DNA from: Bacillus sp. FJAT-27264
GTDB taxonomy: Bacteria; Bacillota; Bacilli; Paenibacillales; Paenibacillaceae
Direction: 5' to 3'
NCBI RefSeq assembly: GCF_001682855.1
Contig: NZ_MAQW01000001.1
Coordinates: forward strand, 1,669,165-1,733,164
DNA: 64,000 nt
Part shown: one piece after another, positions 8,483 through 16,934 of the stretch
Layout: each line of letters opens with the position of its first letter
Position numbering within the stretch: the stretch's first letter is position 1
Translations under genes and position numbers: made by a program
Notes under the pieces: model-generated
Told to the model about the DNA's origin: nothing
Databases searched by the model: none
The model's input: the letters and a program-made list of their open reading frames with translations, nothing else

Positions 8483-9490
8483 TTAGCCCACCAATCCACT
8501 GCGTTCCATACTTTCTACAAAGTGACGCTGTACGAACAAGTACATAATAATCAGCGGCAGAATCGCCATCAATACCGCAGTATTACGAATCATGGATGCA
8601 TACAGCGGGTCCATACCGAGAGAAGTTTCCGTATACCTCAGGTAGAACATGATCTGTCCCCACGCGCCAGATACCATGGAAGACATCACACCCGTCTCAT
8701 TCAGGACCATCCCCGTGAAGAAGGAATCGTTCCATTGCCATACGAAGGAGAACAGCATGACGGTCACCAGAGCCGGAATGGCATTCGGCAAAATAATCCG
8801 CATAAAGGTACCGAAGGTGCCTGATCCATCCACCCAAGCGGCCTCCTCCAAATCCTTAGGAATCCCTCTGAAGAACTGACGGAAAATGTAAACAAATAGT
8901 CCTGTCTTCAGACCCATTCCTAGAATAGAGGAAATAAAGAACGGCCAGTAAGTATCGATGAGATTCAGGGGTTTACCCGTAAAGAGGGTAATGATGCCTA
9001 GAATATCAAAGTTTTTATAAGTCAAATAGGTTGGAATCATAATCGTCTGTGGCGGCACTAGAATCGTAAAGATCACGCAGCCGAACAACAAACCGCTACC
9101 CCGGAACTTCATTCTTGAGAACCCATAACCGGCAAGTACACAAGACAAGGTCTGGCACACCATGACCAGAATAGACAATAGCGATGTGTTGAGCAGAACC
9201 TTTGGATAATTCAGCGATTCACTAACTAACAGAAAGTTTCTTAACGTGAAGTGCTTAGGAATCCAGACTACACTGGCATCATACAGATCAACAGGATCTT
9301 TGATCGCAATCATGACCTTAATCAGAATGGGATACAAAATGATAAAGGAAATGCCGGCAAGAAGAACACTTCGCACAAAAACCCAAAGCCAATTTTTCAC
9401 CTGATTAACCCAAAAACTTGAATGAGACATGCGCTCCAAGGAAGAAGGTAGCACATGCGCCGCCTTTTCTCTAATACTTTCAGCTTTCAT
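8483..9490 (-). CDS. Carbohydrate ABC transporter permease (MalG type)
   Basis: A 335-residue inner-membrane permease with a polar N-terminus of about 30 residues, about six hydrophobic segments and the conserved EAA loop (DLEEAAWVDGSGTFGTFMRIILPNAIPAL). The C-terminal half ends in QRHFVESMERSGLVG, resembling the usual QRYFVxGLTxGAVKG tail of MalG proteins. GGAGGG precedes the ATG. It pairs with the MalF-type gene immediately upstream. No ATPase gene is in the locus, so a shared MsmX/UgpC-type ATPase elsewhere is expected. Confidence 0.9.
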   Translation of the reverse strand: MKAESIREKAAHVLPSSLERMSHSSFWVNQVKNWLWVFVRSVLLAGISFIILYPILIKVMIAIKDPVDLYDASVVWIPKHFTLRNFLLVSESLNYPKVLLNTSLLSILVMVCQTLSCVLAGYGFSRMKFRGSGLLFGCVIFTILVPPQTIMIPTYLTYKNFDILGIITLFTGKPLNLIDTYWPFFISSILGMGLKTGLFVYIFRQFFRGIPKDLEEAAWVDGSGTFGTFMRIILPNAIPALVTVMLFSFVWQWNDSFFTGMVLNETGVMSSMVSGAWGQIMFYLRYTETSLGMDPLYASMIRNTAVLMAILPLIIMYLFVQRHFVESMERSGLVG

Positions 9491-9508
9491 AGCAGGCTCC
9501 CTCCTAAC

Positions 9509-10414
9509 TTAGTCGTAGTAGAATACTTTCCTGGAAATCAGCATTGTAATTAGCCATAAGAAGAGCGAGATTACGACGAAATAGATCCAAGCCATTGCTG
9601 CACTAAGTCCAAATTGATAAGACTTGAAGGCCGTATCCCGAATTTGCTGGGTCGTCGGGCTTGTAAGCAAGTTATCAATGATAGAATAGACCACATTCGT
9701 CAAAATCAACGGGCTGATCATCGGAAATGTAATTTTCCAGAATGACTCGTATCCGGTTGCACCTTCAATTTTGGAGGCTTCATAAAGCGAGCCGGAAATG
9801 GATTGCAAGCCTGCTACGAAAATAAGAATCTGCACTCCCGAGGCCGTAATAATCTGATAGATCCGGTTGACCGCTTCGACCAGGTATTGAACGATTTGGT
9901 AATTGACACCTGAGTTTAATAGCAGCTTCGCGAGCTCCAGATTACGGAACAGCGCAAACTCACCGCTTGACGTCTGACTTGCACTTTTGATGATTCCTTG
10001 GGTATAATCGCCGCTTTCAACAGCCGCGATGACGCCAGAGGCCAGAATGACCGGCAAGAAGAATATGGCGCGAACCAAACCTCTTCCTTTAAACTTCTGA
10101 TTCAACAGTACCGCTGCAAACAAACTGAAAATAACAATGAGCGGTACATTGATGGCCATGTTCGCCATGGATTCAGTCAACGTTCGTACATAATGCTCAT
10201 CTTGAAACAAAGCATTCTTAAAATTAGCCCAACCTACAGATTGCATAGAAAATCCATTATCGTTCACCTTCAGTGTACTGAAGCTATAGCGCAGCGAATT
10301 AATAAGCGGCACAAGGAACAATAACAGGAATCCGGCAAACCAGGGGAGAATAAACCATACTCCTTTATACTTTTGCCGCTGGTGCAGCGTTAGCCCCACT
10401 CTAGGTTGCTTCAA
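9509..10414 (-). CDS. Sugar ABC transporter permease (MalF type)
   Basis: A 301-residue sugar permease: cytoplasmic N-terminus, WFILPWFAGFLLLFLVP first membrane segment, and EAA loop LYEASKIEGATGYESFWKIT. It starts with TTG overlapping the DUF5696 stop (TTGA), with GGGAGG eight bases upstream, so it is translationally coupled. It forms the second permease pair of this operon together with the downstream MalG-type gene. An unusual insertion between segments (SGDYTQGIIKSASQTSSGEF) sits in an outward loop. Confidence 0.9.
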   Translation of the reverse strand: MKQPRVGLTLHQRQKYKGVWFILPWFAGFLLLFLVPLINSLRYSFSTLKVNDNGFSMQSVGWANFKNALFQDEHYVRTLTESMANMAINVPLIVIFSLFAAVLLNQKFKGRGLVRAIFFLPVILASGVIAAVESGDYTQGIIKSASQTSSGEFALFRNLELAKLLLNSGVNYQIVQYLVEAVNRIYQIITASGVQILIFVAGLQSISGSLYEASKIEGATGYESFWKITFPMISPLILTNVVYSIIDNLLTSPTTQQIRDTAFKSYQFGLSAAMAWIYFVVISLFLWLITMLISRKVFYYD

Positions 10415-12966
10415 TTGCGCTCGCCTCCCATAAGGTATCCCATCGCTTCAACAGCAGCGCCCCCTACATTGACCGGATAATCATTATAGTTGACCACTAT
10501 TGATGTTCCATCCTCATAGGTGGTTTGATAGACACCTTTTTCTAGCATTTGATGATCCTTTATAATCTGAGTCCGTACTTTACTCAGCACATTGTTTATT
10601 TCGGCATACGTCGACTTGGCCTCATCCATCCAATTTTGATAGCTCGCAGAATACAGATAGTCGAACCCGGTTTCCTTAACCAGAGATGGTTTCTCATAGA
10701 ACCAAGTAAAGTACAGCCCAGAGCCCGTCTCCAGTGATTTTAGAACATGATAACGAGTATCCTGCTCATCAGAAAGATTGAGCGCTTCTCCTGCATAATC
10801 GATGTACCCATGCAGCGCCATCTCATAGAAAGGCACACTCTGGTCAGTAAGGTTATAGCCGCTGTTCTCAAGCGGTGCATTAACAACACTATCTACATAT
10901 GGAAGAGTGTATGCGTTACCACCCGATACCATCATATTCGGATAAGTGTGCAGCTTCGCAAGCTGCTCTTCTACTGCCTTCTTGCTCTCTTCCCGGGTAA
11001 GGACATTCTTCGTATTAAAGTCGGAATTCAGTTCATCTCCCATATCATGCAGAGACAACCCCTTCTGCCCTAGCTTGTTGTACTGGGTCATAAATTTATC
11101 CACTACTACAGGCAGCCTTGCAGGAGAGAGTGGGTAGGTCGGCTCCAAATACGTAAGCTTGTAATAACTAGCTAAATCGTAAGGTTGGACCGTTGCTACT
11201 ACGCCATTCATCGTACGTGACGCATCTCTTTTCGGTTTGAAATCCCCTTTATCATGTAGCACTCTCATGAAGGATACATCGGGATACAGCGTAATTCCGT
11301 TACGACCCGCAAAATCCTGTAGTTCCGCAAGTCCTTTTTTCCCACCTAGCTTGCTATCCACGGATACAGAGGATGGGATTTTATGATTAAGCCCGCCATT
11401 GAACCATCCCGTATAGCGGACTTTAATATTGCGGATACCCTCAGCCTGAAGCTGATTAAGAATGTCCTGTGCCTGACTGAACGTGGTAAGCGGCTGATAA
11501 GAGCTATAAGGAATACCCAGGAAAAATTTCCTCGTTGGAATTCCACCAATCAATTCCACATTGAACGGAATTTGCTCCTGCTCGTGCAGCTTCGCAAGCC
11601 CATACTTCTTAATTAGGTACGAACGGTAGTAAGAAGCCATCCCACTGTAGCTCGCATCCTTTTCTTGCAAAAATCCGTAGCGAAGCGTGATATCACCGTT
11701 ATACGGTCTATCCTGGAATTTAGGGACCGACTGCTGCATCCAGAATCCTGTCAGTGCAAGCGGATCAGAGCCAGTGATCTCATAACTACTGAACACATAA
11801 TTGTACGAGTTCGCCCGTCCGCTTACATCGGCTTCTATGCGTCCGATTCCGTCCCCATTTTCTACGATGGCTACAAAGCCTGCATCATTCTTTTTCATAC
11901 CAAACACCGGCAAACGAGCCGTAGACCCGCCTAACACCTGTTTTTTCGGCAAGCTAACTGAATCCGCTCCATATAGAGGCACATTATAGCCATAGGCAGT
12001 CAGCTTATTGTTATTAAGATGAATGAGTGAACCCGAGCCGTCAGGTACGAACATGTAGCCCTGATCCTTAGTACCTGCAGCGCCAAAGTAAGGTAGCACA
12101 GAAATGGAGTGCAGAAAGAAACCTTTGTTTTGAATATTCTCAGCCGATACATTCACTACGAGCTGATCATCAGCAAGGCGATAAGTAACAGGAATCACGA
12201 ATGTAGCCTGGCTGACCACATCACTATTCTTACGGTCTATCTCCATCTGTTCTTCGCCATATCCAATTTCCTCTAGCGTACGCAGTGTCTTGGTCAGCGC
12301 CATTCCTTTCAAGGCAGTATCCCGCCGCTCATAGAGCTTACTATTCTCATCCAAGTTGAATCTGCTAAGGACATCTTTTTTCTTCTTCTCATCCTTGATC
12401 TTATCGAGGATCAGTGTTTGGAAACGTTCTTCACTAATAAACTTTGGAATCTGCTCTACACCGCGCAGCTTTTCGCCGATGGTATAGAGAATTTTAAGGC
12501 CGTCACCCAGCTTCTCAATTTCAAATTGCTCGTACTCCACACTCTGATTGAAATTGTTATATTGCTGCGGCTTGCCTGTTTTATCTGAAAAATTCAGCAG
12601 CAATTGGCTGGATAACATGGATTTATTCATCCCAGACGCCTTACCGTCCTGATCCCGATCCTGCGGGTTCGAGAACCAGACAGTACCATCCTTCTTATTA
12701 CTGACAGCAATTTCTGTCGTCTTGGGACTATAGTAAAGTGCCAATGCTTCATTCTCAGCAGCCAGCGTCATTGACGCTACAGCCGTTGCCGCGGCTGCAT
12801 TTGAAGAATGAATCTCCTGTTCTGACGAATCACTTTGAGTTAACGGCGCATCCAGGGAATTGGGCGCAGCAGCAACATTTCCAGCTTGCCCGATTGACCC
12901 GCTTCCAGCAGTTACCAAGCTAATTACAACTGCCGCAGCAACTGCCGCTCTCCATTTGTTTTTCAC
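10411..12966 (-). CDS. DUF5696 family exported protein, possible glycoside hydrolase
   Basis: An 851-residue protein with a signal peptide (AAVAAAVVISLVTAG) and GTG start behind AAGGAGG. The N-terminal half is beta-rich and includes a segment like the aldose-binding sandwich of large glycosidases (YMFVPDGSGSLIHLNN). The C-terminal half looks like a TIM barrel: IRNIKVRYTGWFNGG, ITLYPDVSFMRV, LSLHDMGDELNSDF, then VPFYEMALHGYIDYAGEALN. I recognise the family as DUF5696, found beside YIP1, NHL and permease genes. The acidic barrel motifs and late HGYIDYAG segment are reminiscent of GH101/GH129-like enzymes, which is inference. It probably acts outside the membrane on the transported glycan. Confidence 0.75.
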   Translation of the reverse strand: MKNKWRAAVAAAVVISLVTAGSGSIGQAGNVAAAPNSLDAPLTQSDSSEQEIHSSNAAAATAVASMTLAAENEALALYYSPKTTEIAVSNKKDGTVWFSNPQDRDQDGKASGMNKSMLSSQLLLNFSDKTGKPQQYNNFNQSVEYEQFEIEKLGDGLKILYTIGEKLRGVEQIPKFISEERFQTLILDKIKDEKKKKDVLSRFNLDENSKLYERRDTALKGMALTKTLRTLEEIGYGEEQMEIDRKNSDVVSQATFVIPVTYRLADDQLVVNVSAENIQNKGFFLHSISVLPYFGAAGTKDQGYMFVPDGSGSLIHLNNNKLTAYGYNVPLYGADSVSLPKKQVLGGSTARLPVFGMKKNDAGFVAIVENGDGIGRIEADVSGRANSYNYVFSSYEITGSDPLALTGFWMQQSVPKFQDRPYNGDITLRYGFLQEKDASYSGMASYYRSYLIKKYGLAKLHEQEQIPFNVELIGGIPTRKFFLGIPYSSYQPLTTFSQAQDILNQLQAEGIRNIKVRYTGWFNGGLNHKIPSSVSVDSKLGGKKGLAELQDFAGRNGITLYPDVSFMRVLHDKGDFKPKRDASRTMNGVVATVQPYDLASYYKLTYLEPTYPLSPARLPVVVDKFMTQYNKLGQKGLSLHDMGDELNSDFNTKNVLTREESKKAVEEQLAKLHTYPNMMVSGGNAYTLPYVDSVVNAPLENSGYNLTDQSVPFYEMALHGYIDYAGEALNLSDEQDTRYHVLKSLETGSGLYFTWFYEKPSLVKETGFDYLYSASYQNWMDEAKSTYAEINNVLSKVRTQIIKDHQMLEKGVYQTTYEDGTSIVVNYNDYPVNVGGAAVEAMGYLMGGERN

Positions 12967-12983
12967 GTCTGCCAGCCTCCTTC

Positions 12984-13604
12984 CTAGATGCGGTATGAAA
13001 TCTCATTATAGATGGATACCACGAAACCGATCATTTCCTGAAGCAGACTGAAGAATAACAGCCCCAGGAACATGATAATGCCCATAACCACCAAGGTTAG
13101 TAGCATTGTGACAATGGTCTTCAGAACTGTATATTGATGTACTGTCATTGTGCCGATAAACAGCAGCCAGACAAACCATAGTACAGATAGTGAATCTATC
13201 ATGTAATAGAAGGCCGATTCACGCGTAGTAATGATGTTACTGATTAGCACATTCCCGAATCTCATCAAGATCAGCGGAAGCAGCGCATAGCCAGTGGCCA
13301 TCACAATGTCCTTGAATTTCCCTTCACCATCCATGAGTGTCGTCAAAGACCAGTTCGCTACGCACCATAGAAAGAATGGCAGAACAATATATTGCAGTTC
13401 ATTAATGCTATTTAAGTCATAGGGATAGTTAAAGTTAACAACAAAACCTGCGTACTGCCGCAGCAATATAGTCGCCACTGTCAGCAATAGCAGCATGGAC
13501 AGAGCAACGCGCAGTCTGCCTTTATTCTCATACTTCAAATCCCAGAACCCTTGAAAAGGATGAAACAGTACATAAAACGGGGTTTTGGTCATCTCACGTA
13601 ACAT
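12984..13604 (-). CDS. YIP1-family integral membrane protein
   Basis: About 206 residues, mostly hydrophobic, with five likely membrane segments and a short N-terminal motif TPFYVLFHPFQGFWDLKYE typical of bacterial YIP1 proteins in sugar loci. The start at 13604 has AGGTG seven bases upstream; an ATG six bases earlier is too close to that site. The gene overlaps the end of the NHL gene by 11 bases and precedes DUF5696. Function unknown; constant neighbourhood with DUF5696 and NHL proteins suggests a membrane complex. Confidence 0.78.
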   Translation of the reverse strand: MLREMTKTPFYVLFHPFQGFWDLKYENKGRLRVALSMLLLLTVATILLRQYAGFVVNFNYPYDLNSINELQYIVLPFFLWCVANWSLTTLMDGEGKFKDIVMATGYALLPLILMRFGNVLISNIITTRESAFYYMIDSLSVLWFVWLLFIGTMTVHQYTVLKTIVTMLLTLVVMGIIMFLGLLFFSLLQEMIGFVVSIYNEISYRI

Positions 13605-15048
13605 CCGCATTCACCTTCCCTCTCGCCCTTCTTCTGAAGAAGCTGAAGCCCCCCAGAGCTACACCCAGGACGATCACGATGGTCATCCCTGTCCCAAAGT
13701 ATTCACGTACTATCTCTTTGCGATATTTACCGAATGCCTTAGAGTAGTACTCCCTGTCATAACCAAGTTTCAAATATTCCAGTGCCTGCTTGTTCTCTCC
13801 TTGGCGGAGCAGCACCTTGCCAATACCGACATAAGCGATCTCATTATTGGAGTCCAGCTTAAGCAGATCCTTCCACTTCTGTTCCGCCTCATCGTACTTT
13901 CCGGAGAACAGCAGATGATTCGCTTCATTAATTAATGCACCATAACGGGTCGGCTTGAAAACGCTGATTCGATTCATCGCCTTATCCAGCACCAGGAAAT
14001 CATCCCCCCTACGCTCTAAAGCAACAGGGGTACGGAACGTGCCTTCCTGCTCGCCCATACGACCAAAAATGTACAATAGATTTCCGTCCTGGTCATAGGT
14101 AAATACACGTCCCTTTCGGGAATCAAGCGCACTATATACCCCATTCTCACCGACTTTAACATCGATCAAGAGTGAACTTTCACTAGATCCCATGGAATAG
14201 ATGTCTCCTCTTGGGAACCAATAGCCTTGACGCCGCAAGACATCTTCTCCAACCGGGTTCAGCCGCTTAATCGGATCGGTAGAGGTCAGCTCAGATGTCG
14301 TCGTATACAAAAAGCCTTCGCTGTCGAGATCCACATTGTTGAACTCTAGCGGAACAAATTGTTCCAGCTTACTGCGTTGCTCTTTGGTCGACATTTTCTT
14401 CCAGAAGTAGTCCCATGCATCAAATTTCACCCGGTTCGTCCCCATAAAACCAGTGAAGTTTCCGTCCGCATCGAGTTCGATGATTCCATCGAAGACTCCT
14501 CTGCCGACAACATAGATCCGGCCCGCATGATCTACAGAAACCTTGATCGGGTAATATTCGAAGCCAGAGCGGATGACATCAGACTTTGGAGCTCCGATGT
14601 CGCGTACAAAGTCTCCTTCTCCTGTTAGTTCCACAACTCTGCGGTTTTCAGTGTCAGCAATATAGATATGATTGTGCTTAGTAACATAGATTCCTTGCGG
14701 ACTATTGAACTTCTCATTCTTCCCATCCCGCACAAAGCCACGAATCTCTCGAACAACCCGCCAATCTTTATCAAAGACGACAATTCGTCCGTTCCCTGCA
14801 TCCAGTACATAAAGCAAGCCGTCCTCAGCAACATACATATCGCTTGGTTCTAAAAGCTTGCCAATGCCTTGCTCGCTACCATCAATTGTGCCTGCCTGGA
14901 TGTAAGCATTAGGGGTATTCACACTATCACCCCAGTAGGAGTAAGTGTACCCCTCATAGGGAGCAGCTCCCGCTTGAAGCGGCGATGCCAATAAGCTTAC
15001 TGTTGTTAAGACAAGCACTACTTTGCTAATTGACTTAATAAGCTTCAT
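13594..15048 (-). CDS. Exported NHL-repeat protein with TPR and C-terminal membrane anchor
   Basis: A 484-residue protein: signal peptide (SKVVLVLTTVSLLASPLQAGAA), then several NHL-type beta-propeller blades (GLLYVLDAGNGRIVVFDKDW, NHIYIADTENRRVVEL, GRIYVVGRGVF) to about residue 380. Two TPR-like helices follow (ANHLLFSGKYDEAEQKWKD, IAYVGIGKVLLRQGENKQA), then a C-terminal membrane helix before RRRARGK. It is probably displayed on the outer face of the membrane as a binding scaffold. GGGAGG precedes the ATG. It is the middle gene of the operon and overlaps the YIP1 gene. Confidence 0.8.
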   Translation of the reverse strand: MKLIKSISKVVLVLTTVSLLASPLQAGAAPYEGYTYSYWGDSVNTPNAYIQAGTIDGSEQGIGKLLEPSDMYVAEDGLLYVLDAGNGRIVVFDKDWRVVREIRGFVRDGKNEKFNSPQGIYVTKHNHIYIADTENRRVVELTGEGDFVRDIGAPKSDVIRSGFEYYPIKVSVDHAGRIYVVGRGVFDGIIELDADGNFTGFMGTNRVKFDAWDYFWKKMSTKEQRSKLEQFVPLEFNNVDLDSEGFLYTTTSELTSTDPIKRLNPVGEDVLRRQGYWFPRGDIYSMGSSESSLLIDVKVGENGVYSALDSRKGRVFTYDQDGNLLYIFGRMGEQEGTFRTPVALERRGDDFLVLDKAMNRISVFKPTRYGALINEANHLLFSGKYDEAEQKWKDLLKLDSNNEIAYVGIGKVLLRQGENKQALEYLKLGYDREYYSKAFGKYRKEIVREYFGTGMTIVIVLGVALGGFSFFRRRARGKVNADVT

Positions 15049-15064
15049 TTTCGTTCCTCCCGTG

Positions 15065-15952
15065 CTATTCCTTCATTCCGGAAGATGCCATCGTCTGAAT
15101 GATTTGGCTCTGAGTGATGACGAACAACGCCATCGGAACGCTCATCAATAGCAGAGCTACCGCTGCTGCTATACCTGCCCGGGCAATACCACCTTGAATA
15201 ATCTGTCCCATCGCAAAGTGCATCGTCTTAAGCTCTTCGCTATAGATAAAGCTGCCGCCGTCGGTGGCCCATAGCATCTGGAACAACAAAATAATGAGCG
15301 TGAACCATGCTGGCTTAACCAGCGGCATAACAATCGTCCAGAACACGCGGTACTCGCTCGCACCATCAATTTTGGCGGATTCGATCAAGGCCATCGGAAT
15401 CTGCTCAATGAACTGCTTCATCAGATAGAGTCCGAGCGGGAAGGCAAATGCCGGCACAATGATCGCCCAGTACGTGTCAATCCATCCCAGCCAGGACATC
15501 GTCATATAGTTCGGGATCGCCGTCACCTGCGAGGAGAACATCAGCGATAGAACAACGATAGAGAACAATGTCTTGGAGCCGATAAAATTATATTTTGCCA
15601 GCGGGTAGGCTGCTGCTGAAGCAAGGATAACGTGCCCCACTGTACCGACCAGGGTGATGAACACCGTATTGAAAATGTAGCGTGAAAAAGGAACCCACGA
15701 TTTGGCCATCAGATGGAACAAATCAGGAAAGTTATTAAAGGTAGGGTTCCGTACAAAAATCTTAGGCGGAAACAGAAATAGCTCATCGAGCGGCTTGAAC
15801 GCATTATTGATCGCATAAATCAGTGGAATGGCCATAAAGGCACCGAACAAGCCTAGAAGAAGGAATAAGAAAAGGTCCACCTGCCACGAGCGGTTAATTC
15901 TCTTCTCCCCGCTCAATCTGAATTTAAGTGCTAGTCTCACTGGCCTATTCAC
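15065..15952 (-). CDS. Carbohydrate ABC transporter permease (MalG type), first pair
   Basis: A 295-residue permease with membrane segments LFLFLLLGLFGAFMAIPLI and following, EAA loop LIESAKIDGASEYRVFWTIV, and a C-terminal QSQIIQTMASSGMKE tail, typical of MalG. It overlaps the upstream MalF gene by eight bases; the start is a GTG within a GGGTGG stretch, with another GTG 15 bases later as alternative. It belongs to the first permease pair, adjacent to the two solute-binding proteins. Confidence 0.9.
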   Translation of the reverse strand: MNRPVRLALKFRLSGEKRINRSWQVDLFLFLLLGLFGAFMAIPLIYAINNAFKPLDELFLFPPKIFVRNPTFNNFPDLFHLMAKSWVPFSRYIFNTVFITLVGTVGHVILASAAAYPLAKYNFIGSKTLFSIVVLSLMFSSQVTAIPNYMTMSWLGWIDTYWAIIVPAFAFPLGLYLMKQFIEQIPMALIESAKIDGASEYRVFWTIVMPLVKPAWFTLIILLFQMLWATDGGSFIYSEELKTMHFAMGQIIQGGIARAGIAAAVALLLMSVPMALFVITQSQIIQTMASSGMKE

Positions 15953-16916
15953 CCACCCTTCTAAGCATCTTCTGAATCACTAGGTTGGAGCACAGCATAA
16001 TACCAAACAACACTGTGGCAATCGCTGAGGCGTAACCCATCTCAAATCGAATCGTACCGTAGTCAATCAAGTGGGTAACAATGGTATGGGCAGAATACTG
16101 CACACTTGGGAATCCCGCCAAGTTCATCGCTACGTCTGCCACCGCAAAGGATGCCGTGATTTGAATAACCGCCCCGAACATAAGCTGTGGGCGCATAGAA
16201 GGTAGCGTGATATACCATAGCTCCTGCCACCGGTTGCGAATACCGTCCATCGCTCCCGCCTCGAACAAAGTCTTATCAACAGTTTGCAGACCGGCAATGA
16301 ACGCCAGAAAGCTCGTTCCGAGACTTAGCCATAGCTGAACAATAATAATGATCATCAGCGTATACTTCGGATTCTGGAACCATAGGATCGGTTCATTAAT
16401 AAAACCGGTCCTCATCAGGAAACCGTTTACAATACCGTACGAATCACCAGAGAACATAATCTGCCATACGAAATAGATATTCCCGGAAATTGAAGGCGCA
16501 TAGAAAACAAGGGTCATAAAGGCCCGTACCTTTGGCCTGAGCTCATTGATTAACCAGGCAAATACGAAACAGGCAATATAACTGACCGGACCCGTAATCA
16601 CTGCGAAGATCAACGTATTTTTTAGAGCGATCAGAAAAATATCATCATCTAGCAGCAAGCGGGTATAATTGCTCCAGCCTGCCCAGCGTGGAAACTCCAG
16701 CATATTAAAGTACGTAAGGCTGATCAGCATGGACATGACAACCGGAAGCACAGTGAAAATGAAGAACAGCAGCATATATGGAGCAATCAACACGTAGAGA
16801 TGCTTGTCATTCTTCATTCGCTTCAAATTAAACCGGAGTTTACTATGCTCGGTGCTCACGCCTTTCTGAGGCGAAGGCTCACCCGCGGATGCCGGTAAAG
16901 TATTGGTTTGCTGCAA
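15945..16916 (-). CDS. Sugar ABC transporter permease (MalF type), first pair
   Basis: A 323-residue permease starting with TTG eight bases after GAGGTG. A 45-residue polar N-terminus precedes YVLIAPYMLLFFIFTVLP, the standard first segment of MalF-like sugar permeases; the EAA loop reads LFEAGAMDGIRNRWQELWYI. It lies immediately downstream of the large CBM-SBP gene and is coupled to the MalG-type gene. The substrate is set by the binding proteins and is not readable from the permease. Confidence 0.9.
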   Translation of the reverse strand: MQQTNTLPASAGEPSPQKGVSTEHSKLRFNLKRMKNDKHLYVLIAPYMLLFFIFTVLPVVMSMLISLTYFNMLEFPRWAGWSNYTRLLLDDDIFLIALKNTLIFAVITGPVSYIACFVFAWLINELRPKVRAFMTLVFYAPSISGNIYFVWQIMFSGDSYGIVNGFLMRTGFINEPILWFQNPKYTLMIIIIVQLWLSLGTSFLAFIAGLQTVDKTLFEAGAMDGIRNRWQELWYITLPSMRPQLMFGAVIQITASFAVADVAMNLAGFPSVQYSAHTIVTHLIDYGTIRFEMGYASAIATVLFGIMLCSNLVIQKMLRRVGE

Positions 16917-16934
16917 CTTAGATCACCTCGGTCT

